From a virus, in the IMG/VR virus record IMGVR_UViG_3300044701_003953, positions 124,001-188,000 of that record: a stretch of 64,000 nucleotides of DNA; one strand, given 5' to 3'. Positions 32,648 through 40,892 of this stretch are shown here, piece after piece (positions within the stretch are counted from its first letter, which is position 1; every line of letters starts with the position of its first letter). Below the pieces are notes generated by a model that did no database searches, was not told the DNA's origin, and saw nothing but the letters and a program-made list of their open reading frames with translations. The position numbers were made by a program, and so were the translations under genes.

Positions 32648-32908
32648 TTACAGCGTACGACCAACAGTCTCAAGGATGGTGGTCAACTCTTCGTGTTCGT
32701 GAGTGGTTTCACCGAACTTGCTCTTTTGTGCGATCTTGATCGCTTTTTTCAAGATAGCAGGTTTGACTTCTAGTTCTTCTGCGATGGCCTTGATGGTGTC
32801 ATTGAGGCCGGCGCTGAGGTCTTCGACTTCTTGTAGCACAGCGATGCCTTCATTGATGAGTTGTGTGAGCTTGGCTTTCTGTTCGCCGGAAAACATTCTT
32901 GAGGACAT
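32648..32908 (-). CDS. DsbA-like dsDNA-binding late transcription regulator
   Basis: 86 residues, helical. The layout of LNDTIKAIAEELEVKPAILKKAIKIAQKSKFGE and the ending EELTTILETVG resembles T4 DsbA (89 residues), which binds double-stranded DNA at late promoters. It has a clear sigma-70 promoter and AAGGAG. NATAAATA late elements elsewhere in the window are its expected targets. Similarity is modest. Confidence 0.65.
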   Translation of the reverse strand: MSSRMFSGEQKAKLTQLINEGIAVLQEVEDLSAGLNDTIKAIAEELEVKPAILKKAIKIAQKSKFGETTHEHEELTTILETVGRTL

Positions 32909-32932
32909 TCAAATCTCCTTGATAAAAAACAC

Positions 32933-32961
32933 AGTATAGATACTTATTTTAAGATAGTCAA
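32933..32961 (-). promoter_or_regulatory. Sigma-70-type promoter of the DsbA-like gene
   Basis: Minus strand TTGACT, 17-bp spacer, TATACT, about 25 bases upstream of the ATG. It overlaps the last codon of the PP-loop gene, separating the two transcription units. Confidence 0.8.
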
Positions 32962-34127
32962 CCCTGGAAACTTTCTAATAGTTCCATAGCCGCTTCAGTG
33001 ACTCCGGGTTCCCAGGTATGGTATCCTACCCAATCATGATCGTAATACATCGGGGAGATCCACACTATTCTGCGCTCGAAATCGGGACTTTTAGATGCCA
33101 CTTTGATTTTTTGGTCGGCATAAGAACGATTGCCATCAAACTCGAAAATATATCGTTTAGCTTCGAGTTTCACACCGGCACGGCCCTTGTGTACATGTTC
33201 GAAATGATGCTGTAAATTACTGTAACTCCATTGCACGAATTCGTCTGTATTAAAATAACTGTACTGTGCATAATCACTATGGTGTTTTCTGTCGATCGGC
33301 TTCTTGAAATCTTTGCGAAGGTGCATAAATGGTCTCACTATTGCGGTAGCCCATTTAAAATTTACATAATGCCACCACCACCAATCTGAGATAGTCTTGA
33401 CATTTTCGGGATTGACTTCTATGAGGTTTTCGGTGATCCTTCTTACATACCATTGACCGAATTCTGGATCGGCATTGATGCTTTGATCACGATCAAAGAA
33501 ACTAGCGATGAGATGCTGATTGTCTTTAAATGGTAGGAGATGTTGATCGTTATTGACCAGATGCTTGAACGCCGGAAGAGTTGGCCCAAACACAGCGTCG
33601 CCTGGATCGCCATGTATGAGTATGTATTTTTCTAAGGTTTCATTGCACATCTCAAAATCTAACAGTTGTATGTATCGGAATCTTCCTGATATATATTTTC
33701 TAAAAAAGTCAAAGTTTTCGATGATCGATTCGGTGCTCATGACTATATCAATGATCCCTAAATCGGATTCGGAAAGATTCTTTAAGAATGAAACTAATAC
33801 AGCAGTAGAATCAATTCCGCCGCTCCACATCAGTGCTATTCTTTTGTTTGCCTTTTTAGCGTAGTTAAAGACTTCTATAGCTCGTTGATCAAACAAGTCG
33901 TGTAACTTATAGTCGACAAATTTAAGTTCAGGCATAGGATAATGATGATCGTATGGTGCTTGCCATGGAGTGGAAAAATTTCCAGTCCTGGCACGCAGAT
34001 CTTTAGCGCCTATCACCAAGTGCGCAAACTTTGACCATAGGTGCCCGCTTCGGTGCTTGATATCAAGTTCGGCTACTAGATGATTGTCAACAGCTAGGCT
34101 GTTTTTTATACCTTCAACATGGTTCAT
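32958..34127 (-). CDS. Asparagine-synthetase-like PP-loop enzyme, copy 1
   Basis: 389 residues. The ATP-pyrophosphatase loop MWSGGIDSTAVLVSFLKNL is near 98-116, and LIHGDPGDAVFGPT near 172-185 aligns with the GDGGDELFGG motif of asparagine synthetase B. There is no N-terminal glutaminase domain. Other conserved blocks shared with copy 2 are SDWWWWHYVNFKW and KLEAKRYIFEFD. Such enzymes adenylate a carboxyl or carbonyl group to form an amide or cyclic bond. The substrate is unknown. It overlaps its partner gene by 14 nt. Confidence 0.85.
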   Translation of the reverse strand: MNHVEGIKNSLAVDNHLVAELDIKHRSGHLWSKFAHLVIGAKDLRARTGNFSTPWQAPYDHHYPMPELKFVDYKLHDLFDQRAIEVFNYAKKANKRIALMWSGGIDSTAVLVSFLKNLSESDLGIIDIVMSTESIIENFDFFRKYISGRFRYIQLLDFEMCNETLEKYILIHGDPGDAVFGPTLPAFKHLVNNDQHLLPFKDNQHLIASFFDRDQSINADPEFGQWYVRRITENLIEVNPENVKTISDWWWWHYVNFKWATAIVRPFMHLRKDFKKPIDRKHHSDYAQYSYFNTDEFVQWSYSNLQHHFEHVHKGRAGVKLEAKRYIFEFDGNRSYADQKIKVASKSPDFERRIVWISPMYYDHDWVGYHTWEPGVTEAAMELLESFQG

Positions 34128-34797
34128 TTTTTAGAAGTTCAATTGATTTATTGATCGATTCGGTGAAATAGTATGCACTAATAGGTATCAGTCTGATCTT
34201 TTTCTCGATGTCTGCTTTAATCTCATTGAGAGGACGACTATAATCTAGATCCGATAAAATGCGAAAAAGTATGCCTTGGAATTCTTCGAGTATTTTTTTC
34301 GGTACATCTTTGTTGATTATTTCTCGATCGACAAACTCTTGTACAGCGACATCATTGGGCACTGTCAAGGATATAAACTTTTTAAACACTCTTAGACCTT
34401 TTTTGAGAGTCTCGACCTGTCGTAGATCCCTATCAAGTATATGATAGTTATGATCTCTAGATTTTTGTATAAAATCAAAAAGGAAATGCATTTTTTCTTT
34501 ATACTCTATATCGTCCTGCGTGAACTTAGTCCTTGCTGGCACGAGCCTATATGAAGGATTTGTAAAATACATGTCGATCTCTATCCGTATTTTTTCTCCA
34601 TTGGCTATAGTGACGTTCATGCATCGATCATTGTTCAGGAGATTTGGTCGGTAGTTAACGATGCCGTTTAAATCTACTAGATACAGCAATTCATGGTTCA
34701 TGGTTATCAACTGCAAATATTTTAAACTTTCGTAATCACTGTTAACCATAATGAATCTATTACGAAACGTATTGAACAATGCATATTCATTTGACAT
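34114..34797 (-). CDS. Unknown partner of PP-loop enzyme, copy 1
   Basis: 227 residues from the ATG at 34797 with AAAGGA upstream. I know no family. It is related to the product of 35962-36699: LKYLQLITMNHELLYLVDL matches MKLLQFVLMKQKFFFCINI, and FISLTVPNDVAVQEFVDREI matches FVKLTIPNDENIDNFVDWEI. The second half is helical and charged. Each copy is encoded just upstream of one PP-loop enzyme, so it probably presents the substrate or forms a complex with that enzyme. Confidence 0.8.
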   Translation of the reverse strand: MSNEYALFNTFRNRFIMVNSDYESLKYLQLITMNHELLYLVDLNGIVNYRPNLLNNDRCMNVTIANGEKIRIEIDMYFTNPSYRLVPARTKFTQDDIEYKEKMHFLFDFIQKSRDHNYHILDRDLRQVETLKKGLRVFKKFISLTVPNDVAVQEFVDREIINKDVPKKILEEFQGILFRILSDLDYSRPLNEIKADIEKKIRLIPISAYYFTESINKSIELLKNEPC

Positions 34798-34804
34798 AAA
34801 ACTA

Positions 34805-35965
34805 TTATCCTTTAAAAGTTTCAAGTCGATAACAAACTTGCTCATTGAGATAGTCTTCCCAACGAAAGTAGCCTTTCCAATTTCGATCAAAGCATATCGG
34901 GTTGTCGGATGAAGTGCGAGTAATGACGTCGGGTGGGGCACCGGCTAACTTTGGTTTATTCTCAAAATAGAATTCATTTTTATCGAGCTCGAAAATATAT
35001 CGTTTGGCTTCGATCTTGTGAGACTTCATGCCGTCCTTTAAAAGATTTTTGAGATTGCTATAACTCCAATGCTGGAAGTATTCGGTGTTATAGAAAGTAT
35101 TTTCTGCGAACGTTTTTTGATTTTCGATGCTGATGCCTTTTTTTACATCTTTTTGGGAAAAGATAAAAGGTCTCTGGCAGCTGAATTCCCATTTGTAATT
35201 GTAATATGTCCACCACCACCAATCACTGACGGTAGTCACGTTGTCGGGGTTCACTTCTTCGATGTTATCGGTTATTTTTTTGACTATCCAATTTCCAAAA
35301 TTTGGAACAGAGTACGGCAGATGTTTACCGGGCTGACAGAGATCAATGAGTTTTTTAAAATGTTTTTTATAACTTTCTTTATGTTCGCCACTGATTATCA
35401 ACTCTCGATATGCAACAGTAGTTGGGCCGTAGAGACAATCTGCTGGGTCGCCATGCACTAAAATATTTTTATCAAGAAAATCGTCATTAAGGTCTAACAA
35501 CGAGTAATGGAAACATTTTATTTTATTAGAAATAAATTTCATATAAAATTCAAAATTTTCCACCATTGAGCCAGTGTTCATCACCACAGTCAATAATTCG
35601 AGATCTGTGCTACTTAGATTTTTAATAAAAGACGCCAAGACTGCGGTAGAGTCAATACCACCACTCCAAAGTACAAATATTTTTTTATTTGTTTTTTTGG
35701 CCACAGAAAATATTTCTAATGCTCTTCGATCTAATAGATCTGAGAGAGAATCGTTGATGAATTTGAACTCGGGCGCAGAATAAAAACTATTGCTAGGAGC
35801 ATTCCACGGAGTAGTGAAAGTACCCAATCGTGCTCTTAGGTCGTGTACTCCGATAAAACTATCTAGAGTCGATTTCCACATTTTTCCGTAGGGATTTTTT
35901 AGGTTGCCGGCAATGTTGAAGTTGCGCACGTCAACCATGATGGAATCTTCTATTTTTATAGTCAT
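34805..35965 (-). CDS. Asparagine-synthetase-like PP-loop enzyme, copy 2
   Basis: 386 residues, homologous to 32958-34127 along its length: DLRARLGTFTTPWNAP, VLWSGGIDSTAVLASFIKNL, ILVHGDPADCLYGPT, VSDWWWWTYYNYKW and KIEAKRYIFELD are shared blocks. The PP-loop (SGGIDS) and the second motif (GDPADxxYGP) are both intact, so this copy should also be active. Divergence between copies suggests different substrates rather than a recent duplication. AT-rich compared with the polymerase gene. Confidence 0.85.
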   Translation of the reverse strand: MTIKIEDSIMVDVRNFNIAGNLKNPYGKMWKSTLDSFIGVHDLRARLGTFTTPWNAPSNSFYSAPEFKFINDSLSDLLDRRALEIFSVAKKTNKKIFVLWSGGIDSTAVLASFIKNLSSTDLELLTVVMNTGSMVENFEFYMKFISNKIKCFHYSLLDLNDDFLDKNILVHGDPADCLYGPTTVAYRELIISGEHKESYKKHFKKLIDLCQPGKHLPYSVPNFGNWIVKKITDNIEEVNPDNVTTVSDWWWWTYYNYKWEFSCQRPFIFSQKDVKKGISIENQKTFAENTFYNTEYFQHWSYSNLKNLLKDGMKSHKIEAKRYIFELDKNEFYFENKPKLAGAPPDVITRTSSDNPICFDRNWKGYFRWEDYLNEQVCYRLETFKG

Positions 35966-36699
35966 TGTTCTTTTAACACTGATAGTAAGGTTTTTTTAAA
36001 AACATCAGATAAGAATATTTTTTTCCAATTGGTATTGACGTAGTCCAACTTACCAAATTCCAATGAGTTTATTTTTTCTTCGATGATTTTTTTTGCATCG
36101 TCTTTTCGATAGTTTACGTTAATCAATAAATTTATTATATCTGATTTAAATGGTCTTGCTCGTCGAATAGCGTTGTTTCTAATTTCAATTTCCCAGTCAA
36201 CAAAGTTATCGATGTTTTCGTCGTTTGGTATAGTGAGTTTTACAAACTCTTTTAACTCGATAAACCCGTTGATTTCATCGCGGAACCTTCTTTTTTCTTG
36301 TTCCTCAAATTCGTCGACGATTTTTTCCAGGACGTGCAAAATTTTCTGCAATAACAATAAGTTGGATCTCAATATAGGGTCTGGAGGCGAATGCGAGTCC
36401 ACGATTTTAGTTAGATGCATACCGGGGTCGGCGTCGAGTTTGATGTGTTTTACTGCTTTTGGTATACAGCCGAACTCATGACAGTTGTTATTGTCTATAT
36501 TGGAAGTATCTTTTTCAGATTCGAATTTTGATATGTTGATACAGAAAAAAAACTTCTGTTTCATAAGCACGAACTGTAACAGCTTCATGACTTTATGATT
36601 ATCATCTATTAGATAAAAGCAATTTTCGGGCAACCCAAGAAGACCATATACGTCGGCATCGGATTCGAATCTTCTAAAAAAGGGAAAATGTGCTGTCAT
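35962..36699 (-). CDS. Unknown partner of PP-loop enzyme, copy 2
   Basis: 245 residues, paralogous to 34114-34797. The N-terminal third is beta-like and hydrophobic (ENCFYLIDDNHKVMKLLQFV), the middle is charged with several His/Cys (NNNCHEFGCIP), and the rest is helical. It is the first gene of the cassette behind its own promoter, and its stop overlaps the start of PP-loop copy 2 (ATGA). Function unknown. Confidence 0.8.
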   Translation of the reverse strand: MTAHFPFFRRFESDADVYGLLGLPENCFYLIDDNHKVMKLLQFVLMKQKFFFCINISKFESEKDTSNIDNNNCHEFGCIPKAVKHIKLDADPGMHLTKIVDSHSPPDPILRSNLLLLQKILHVLEKIVDEFEEQEKRRFRDEINGFIELKEFVKLTIPNDENIDNFVDWEIEIRNNAIRRARPFKSDIINLLINVNYRKDDAKKIIEEKINSLEFGKLDYVNTNWKKIFLSDVFKKTLLSVLKEQ

Positions 36700-36727
36700 T
36701 TAATTTCTAACTCAACGGTAGTTTTCT

Positions 36728-36756
36728 ATTTTACTATCTTTTAAAAGATTAGTCAA
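36728..36756 (-). promoter_or_regulatory. Sigma-70-type promoter of the PP-loop cassette
   Basis: Minus strand TTGACT, 17-bp spacer containing the palindrome ATCTTTTAAAAGAT, TAAAAT, about 28 bases upstream of the ATG at 36699. The spacer palindrome could bind a repressor. A GC-rich hairpin without a clear U-tract (CTGGGCCC-GAG-GGCCCAG, ~36778-36795) lies between this promoter and the isocitrate lyase stop. Confidence 0.78.
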
Positions 36757-36828
36757 TAGACTTATGGTAGATTGTGCTGGGCCCGAGGGCCCAGGTTATG
36801 CTAAAATGGTTTTTCTAATACGACTTGT

Positions 36829-38112
36829 TCAGTGGAACTGCTCTTCCTCTGTGGAACCTTTGAGGGCTTGTGTGGATGCGTCAGCTTCGATGGTCGTAGT
36901 GACAGCGTCGAAGTAACCTGTGCCTACTTCCCTTTGATGCTTAACAGCTTCAAAACCACGGCTCGCATCCGCGAACTCACGTTCTTGTAACTCCACGAAA
37001 GCAGACATACCGTTCCTAGCATAACCATGAGCAAGGTCAAACATGCCATGATTAAGAGCATGGAATCCAGCAAGTGTGATGAATTGAAAACGGTAGCCCA
37101 TTGCTCCAAGTTCACGTTGGAAACGGCTAATTGTGTCTGCATCTAAGTTCTTCCTCCAGTTGAATGATGGCGAGCAGTTGTAGGCTAACATCTTACCTGG
37201 ATGGTGCTTGTGTACTTGCTCTGCGAATTCCTTCGCGAATTGTAAGTCGGGCTTTCCTGTTTCACACCACACGAGGTCTGCGTAAGGTGCGTAGGCGACG
37301 GCTCTGCTGACTGCTTGATCGATTCCGTTACGGGTTCTGTAGAATCCTTCAACAGTTCTTTCACCAGTAAGGAAAGGCTTGTCGTTGTCATCAATATCGC
37401 TAGTGATAAGGTCACCGGCTTCGGCATCAGTTCGTGCAATAACAAGAGTAGGCACGCCCATAACATCACTAGCGAGGCGAGCGGCAACAAGTTTATTGAT
37501 GGCTTCTCTGGTTGGTACAAGGACTTTTCCTCCCATGTGTCCGCATTTTTTAGCAGACGCTAATTGGTCTTCGAAGTGTACACCAGCGGCACCAGCTTCG
37601 ATCATGGCCTTCATCAGTTCAAATGCGTTTAACACGCCACCAAAGCCGGCTTCGGCATCAGCTACGATGGGTGCGAAGAAGTCGTGATCATCTTTACCTT
37701 CCATCCACTGTATCTGATCGGCACGACGAAACGTGTTGTTGATCTTGCGGACCACGGCGGGCACAGAGTTCACTGGATACAAGCTCTGATCAGGATACAT
37801 CTCTCCGGCCAAGTTGGCATCACCTGCCACTTGCCAACCGCTTAGGTATATGGCTTTGAGTCCTGCTTTGACTTGCTGTAACGCCTGCATGCCTGTCAAC
37901 GCACCCAAGGTGTTGACATAGTCCTCAGTGGTCAGTAGGTTCCATAATTTCTTGGCTTGGTCTATCGCGAACTGATCGGGATATACACGACTGCCTTGCA
38001 AGCGAACTACATCATCGGCGGTGTAGTCTCGTTTGATGCCCAACCACCTTGGGTTGGTACTCCAATCCTGTTGTATCTGATAGGCTTTCCAGCTACGAGT
38101 GTTTTCAGACAT
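36829..38112 (-). CDS. aceA: Isocitrate lyase
   Basis: 427 residues, full length (E. coli 434). Cleaves isocitrate to glyoxylate and succinate in the glyoxylate shunt. The signature KKCGHMGGK with catalytic C190 is intact; [20 protein letters not shown] and [10 protein letters not shown] carry substrate and Mg contacts, and the active-site lid ending GSTEEEQFH is present. A TATAAATA late element and GAGGAG ribosome site precede it. It is monocistronic. A phage isocitrate lyase is unusual. No malate synthase is seen here. Confidence 0.96.
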   Translation of the reverse strand: MSENTRSWKAYQIQQDWSTNPRWLGIKRDYTADDVVRLQGSRVYPDQFAIDQAKKLWNLLTTEDYVNTLGALTGMQALQQVKAGLKAIYLSGWQVAGDANLAGEMYPDQSLYPVNSVPAVVRKINNTFRRADQIQWMEGKDDHDFFAPIVADAEAGFGGVLNAFELMKAMIEAGAAGVHFEDQLASAKKCGHMGGKVLVPTREAINKLVAARLASDVMGVPTLVIARTDAEAGDLITSDIDDNDKPFLTGERTVEGFYRTRNGIDQAVSRAVAYAPYADLVWCETGKPDLQFAKEFAEQVHKHHPGKMLAYNCSPSFNWRKNLDADTISRFQRELGAMGYRFQFITLAGFHALNHGMFDLAHGYARNGMSAFVELQEREFADASRGFEAVKHQREVGTGYFDAVTTTIEADASTQALKGSTEEEQFH

Positions 38113-38138
38113 TAGTTGATCTCCTCAGTGTTCTTAGA

Positions 38139-38146
38139 TATTTATA
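38139..38146 (-). promoter_or_regulatory. T4-late promoter element TATAAATA
   Basis: Perfect match to the T4 late consensus TATAAATA, 26 bases upstream of the isocitrate lyase ATG, with GAGGAG correctly placed downstream of it. Confidence 0.72.
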
Positions 38147-38230
38147 TTGCTCTGCAATAGCAAATTTCAATGTTGGCCGTACGGGTTTTTTCCGAACCCA
38201 GGAGCAGGCCATACCAAATATAGATCAGGG

Positions 38231-38383
38231 TTACTGTTCTGCTGATTCTCGGCAGCTAGGACACCCGCATTCTGTACAGGAGTCGCAGTCGAGGCAACTG
38301 TGTCCGCAGTGTTTTGTGCATCCACAGGGGCATTTTGGCAAGAGTCGTTGGTAGGCTTCGATATCATCGATGTAATTCTCCAT
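38231..38383 (-). CDS. Cys-rich 50-residue protein
   Basis: Starts at the ATG at 38383 with AAAAGGAG eight bases upstream. Residues 18-44 contain ten cysteines and two histidines (CPCGCTKHCGHSCLDCDSC, then CTECGCPSC), spaced like zinc-finger or metallothionein knuckles. It probably binds two or more zinc ions. No family is recognised. An overlapping longer frame lacks a ribosome site and is not used. Confidence 0.72.
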   Translation of the reverse strand: MENYIDDIEAYQRLLPKCPCGCTKHCGHSCLDCDSCTECGCPSCRESAEQ

Positions 38384-38423
38384 GTCCGGCTCCTTTTTGT
38401 TTATTTACCGGGACACTGGACTA

Positions 38424-38963
38424 TTACTCGACTTTACCCCAACCCGTTTTGGCACGGATGGCAAAGGCCAACTCTCGCATACGACCATATTCGGGACTGC
38501 CCTTGGGATGTGGCCCTGACTTTTTAAGTGCGTTGTAGGCTTTGACAAGTTCCGATTTGGTCTTGCCAGCATACTTGCCACGCTCTTCGGGGCCGACTTG
38601 TGTGTCTGTGCCCCATTTTTCTGCTAATGCCTTAGGGTTCTTGGCTAGAGCGATGCGATCGGCGAAAGTGACACGATCCTTGGGCGGGGCCAGTTTCGCG
38701 AGTTGTTCGCGGTCTAAGGCTTCTTGGGGTTTCTTTTCAGGGAGACCTTTATGTGGTGTCTTGGCGAAATCCTTGACATCACTTTTCTTCATGGTGCGAG
38801 CAGTTTGTTTGAGTTCCTTGCTGGCGCCTGGAATACGCTCGCCTTTTTGCATGGCATGCACCATGCCCATGTAACGCTGTTGGGCTTTGCTGACAGCACG
38901 CTCGGCCAGAGCGATTGCAGCACGCAGTTCGCGTGCCTCGTTGATGAATTCTTGGCTTTTCAT
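38424..38963 (-). CDS. Probable internal head protein with capsid-targeting sequence and DUF3008-like domain
   Basis: 179 residues. The N-terminus MKSQEFINEARE closely matches the T4 internal-protein targeting sequence MKTYQEFIAEA, which is cut by the prohead protease after FIAE. Residues ~24-78 (SKAQQRYMGMVHAMQKGE to TPHKGLPEKK) match the small basic DUF3008 family. A second basic domain with SGPHPKGSPEYGRMRELAFA follows. High Lys content suits packaging with DNA. It would be injected with the genome. Confidence 0.78.
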   Translation of the reverse strand: MKSQEFINEARELRAAIALAERAVSKAQQRYMGMVHAMQKGERIPGASKELKQTARTMKKSDVKDFAKTPHKGLPEKKPQEALDREQLAKLAPPKDRVTFADRIALAKNPKALAEKWGTDTQVGPEERGKYAGKTKSELVKAYNALKKSGPHPKGSPEYGRMRELAFAIRAKTGWGKVE

Positions 38964-38981
38964 TACGCCCTCCTTGGCGTG

Positions 38982-39416
38982 TTATTTGAGACTTGCTCTC
39001 AACATCCAGGAGTGTTTGCGGTGTGCGTCCATGCGCTCGGCCAGGAAGTTGGCAAGACCGTCTTCCCCAGCTTCAGTGGCCATGTCAAATACACGCTTAA
39101 GGATCTTGACCATCTTGTCAGAATCTTCTAGCAGTTCTTGGCACATGTCTTCAGCGGCTAGGATAGCAGTCTCGTCATCGACCATGCTGAGCATGGAGAA
39201 GCGGGTGAACGAGCCCGGGGTATAAGAATCTAGCTTGCGTATGTTTTCCGCGAACAGATCGATGCTACCGTATACTTCTTCGTAGATACCTCCAAACAGT
39301 TCGTGGAACTGTGCGAAGTGTATGCCTTCCACGTTCCAGTGGAAGTTGTGTGCTTTTAGATAAAACGCGAACTCGGATGAGAACGCGATCTTCATGGCTT
39401 TTTTAAGCTCGTCCAT
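38982..39416 (-). CDS. Dps/ferritin-like protein
   Basis: 144 residues. KAHNFHWNVEGIHFAQFHELF and IYEEVYGSIDLFAENIRKLDS carry the Dps ferroxidase ligands (His, Asp, Glu). Dps oxidises iron with peroxide and protects DNA in dodecameric shells. The N-terminal DNA-binding tail is short. It lies among internal-head genes, so it could be packaged or act on host DNA late in infection. Confidence 0.9.
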   Translation of the reverse strand: MDELKKAMKIAFSSEFAFYLKAHNFHWNVEGIHFAQFHELFGGIYEEVYGSIDLFAENIRKLDSYTPGSFTRFSMLSMVDDETAILAAEDMCQELLEDSDKMVKILKRVFDMATEAGEDGLANFLAERMDAHRKHSWMLRASLK

Positions 39417-39428
39417 AGTAATCAGTCC

Positions 39429-40217
39429 TTAGATGTCGTAGCCGGATTCTTTCATCTCGGCCAAGTATTTACTGACCTCTTCAGCTGTGACACTACGGCT
39501 TTCGTTGGATCGTACTGACCAGTCTACTTTGATGTCTTTGACAGTCTTGCCTTGTTTGGCGAAATGCTGTTTGATCATGTCTGTGTAGCCTTCGTCACTG
39601 CGAAGTCTCACTGTGACTTTGCTACCATCGTCGAAAGTGACTTCGGCTTCATGATGTTCACCGGGGCGCAGGCTTTCGTTGGTTTCGATGTCACCCTCGC
39701 TATATTCGTCTACGATTTTATCCCAAAGTATCTCGATCATCTTGTCGTGGTCGTTGATGACATCCGTCATGCCTTTTGCGGCCAACTCGTCTTTGAGTTC
39801 TTCCATCATGTTTTGTAGGACATCTGCTGTACCTGGTCCTAAGTCACCTTCGAGAGCAGCGATCAGATCTTCTTCATCACCGCGTGTAGCCAAGGCATGT
39901 AGATCGATATCGATTTCGCTCATAAAGCCTTCCGCTACACCTTGCTCTGCGCTTTCCCTTGGGCCCATGCTCTGTAGTGTGCGTTCCACTTGTTTGACCC
40001 ATCCGCTGACGTCGGAGGTGCCGATCTCTTCAGTGTCACCCACGAAGTCTGCTACGTCGTCGATGGCAGCGATCACTTTGTCGACGCCATAGGTCTTGAT
40101 GAGGTCAAGGTGTTGACCCATGATGCGACGTGCTACAGCACCGGCTACAGCATCACGGTCTTCCTTGACCACTACTCGAGTCTTGAGTCTGAATGGTCCA
40201 AATTCATCTAAAAGCAT
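39429..40217 (-). CDS. Probable head-associated protein with internal cleavage motif
   Basis: 262 residues, acidic. The motif EQGVAEGF near residues 91-98 fits the T4-type prohead protease rule (hydrophobic-x-E, then small residue) and is one I recall repeatedly in marine phage structural proteins. Beta-rich blocks (AEVTFDDGSKVTVRLRS) end in a helical tail. No enzyme motif. It lies between Dps and another candidate internal protein. Confidence 0.7.
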   Translation of the reverse strand: MLLDEFGPFRLKTRVVVKEDRDAVAGAVARRIMGQHLDLIKTYGVDKVIAAIDDVADFVGDTEEIGTSDVSGWVKQVERTLQSMGPRESAEQGVAEGFMSEIDIDLHALATRGDEEDLIAALEGDLGPGTADVLQNMMEELKDELAAKGMTDVINDHDKMIEILWDKIVDEYSEGDIETNESLRPGEHHEAEVTFDDGSKVTVRLRSDEGYTDMIKQHFAKQGKTVKDIKVDWSVRSNESRSVTAEEVSKYLAEMKESGYDI

Positions 40218-40219
40218 TT

Positions 40220-40564
40220 TTATTGTCCTGTCTTCTGTTGTGCTTTTTGTAGTGTATTCTTGATCTGTGGAGCAAGGGTAGGATCGGCTAATGCTTTTTC
40301 TACCGCCCCAGCGATACCTGCGGCATTGGCGGGATCTTCAGCATCTTTGTTGGGATCGATTTCGACACCAGCTCCTTTGAGTTGGTTGAGATTTTGTTTG
40401 AGTTTCTGTGCTTGCTGTGCAGCCTGCGCGGGATCAGAAGTCGTAGTTTGAGCATTGTCTGCTCCAAACTCACGCACACGCTTGATGGGTTTCTTGAATA
40501 AAGGTGTGGCTACTGTAGCGATAGCGCCGGAAGTTGTTTCTTTGATGATGTCGGTGATTTTCAT
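40220..40564 (-). CDS. Probable head-associated Ala/Gln-rich protein
   Basis: 114 residues from the ATG at 40564. It begins MKITDIIKETTSG, similar in layout to T4 targeting peptides, then an Ala/Gln/Lys-rich helical body (SDPAQAAQQAQKLKQNLNQL). A perfect TATAAATA lies only six bases upstream and there is no Shine-Dalgarno site, so translation may be leaderless or the true start may differ. Confidence 0.65.
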   Translation of the reverse strand: MKITDIIKETTSGAIATVATPLFKKPIKRVREFGADNAQTTTSDPAQAAQQAQKLKQNLNQLKGAGVEIDPNKDAEDPANAAGIAGAVEKALADPTLAPQIKNTLQKAQQKTGQ

Positions 40565-40569
40565 AACAA

Positions 40570-40577
40570 TATTTATA
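40570..40577 (-). promoter_or_regulatory. T4-late element TATAAATA next to start codon
   Basis: Perfect TATAAATA on the minus strand, five bases before the ATG at 40564. Transcription would begin at or beside the ATG. Confidence 0.55.
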
Positions 40578-40586
40578 ATCCCAGAA

Positions 40587-40892
40587 TTAAATAGAAAACT
40601 CGAAATTTGCTGGTTGATCATTGATACGCACATTACTGATTCTCAGCATATCTCGTGGATCATTAAGTTTTTCTACCTTTAAGCGATGCGCCCCTGGCCC
40701 CAGCTTTACTGTGATCAGTTCTTCAACATAAGTGTCTTCGTGTTGCCAGACATAGGTACGTTCAGTCAAAAGATCCGAGTCCACATATATGCGATAGGCA
40801 GGTCGATACACATAAGCACCAGTTAACCCATGGGGTATATCTTCGCCGGACCAGCGTACATCAATACGTATCTCTATCTGCCGGTCATTCAT
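40587..40892 (-). CDS. Beta-sandwich protein, possible carbohydrate-binding module
   Basis: 101 residues, almost entirely beta (QIEIRIDVRWSGED, YRIYVDSDLLTERTYVW, ELITVKLGPGAHRLKVEKL, RISNVRINDQPANFEFSI). The layout recalls the Ca-dependent xylan-binding-type modules found in phage structural regions. It overlaps the nucleotidyltransferase stop by eight bases. A role in virion or tail is likely but unproven. Confidence 0.65.
   Translation of the reverse strand: MNDRQIEIRIDVRWSGEDIPHGLTGAYVYRPAYRIYVDSDLLTERTYVWQHEDTYVEELITVKLGPGAHRLKVEKLNDPRDMLRISNVRINDQPANFEFSI

Noticed and set aside
32958-35965. PP-loop proteins as the missing QueC
   Set aside because: They lack the QueC zinc cysteines and carry the asparagine-synthetase-type GDP-G/A-D motif instead, so they are not called QueC although both are PP-loop enzymes.
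36778-36795. GC-rich hairpin as a terminator after isocitrate lyase
   Set aside because: The stem CTGGGCCC/GGCCCAG is strong but no U-tract follows on the minus strand. It may still slow transcription.
38167-38367. Minus-strand 66-codon frame near the isocitrate lyase start
   Set aside because: It overlaps the Cys-rich 50-residue gene in another frame, has no ribosome site, and shows low-complexity composition. The Cys-rich frame has AAAAGGAG.
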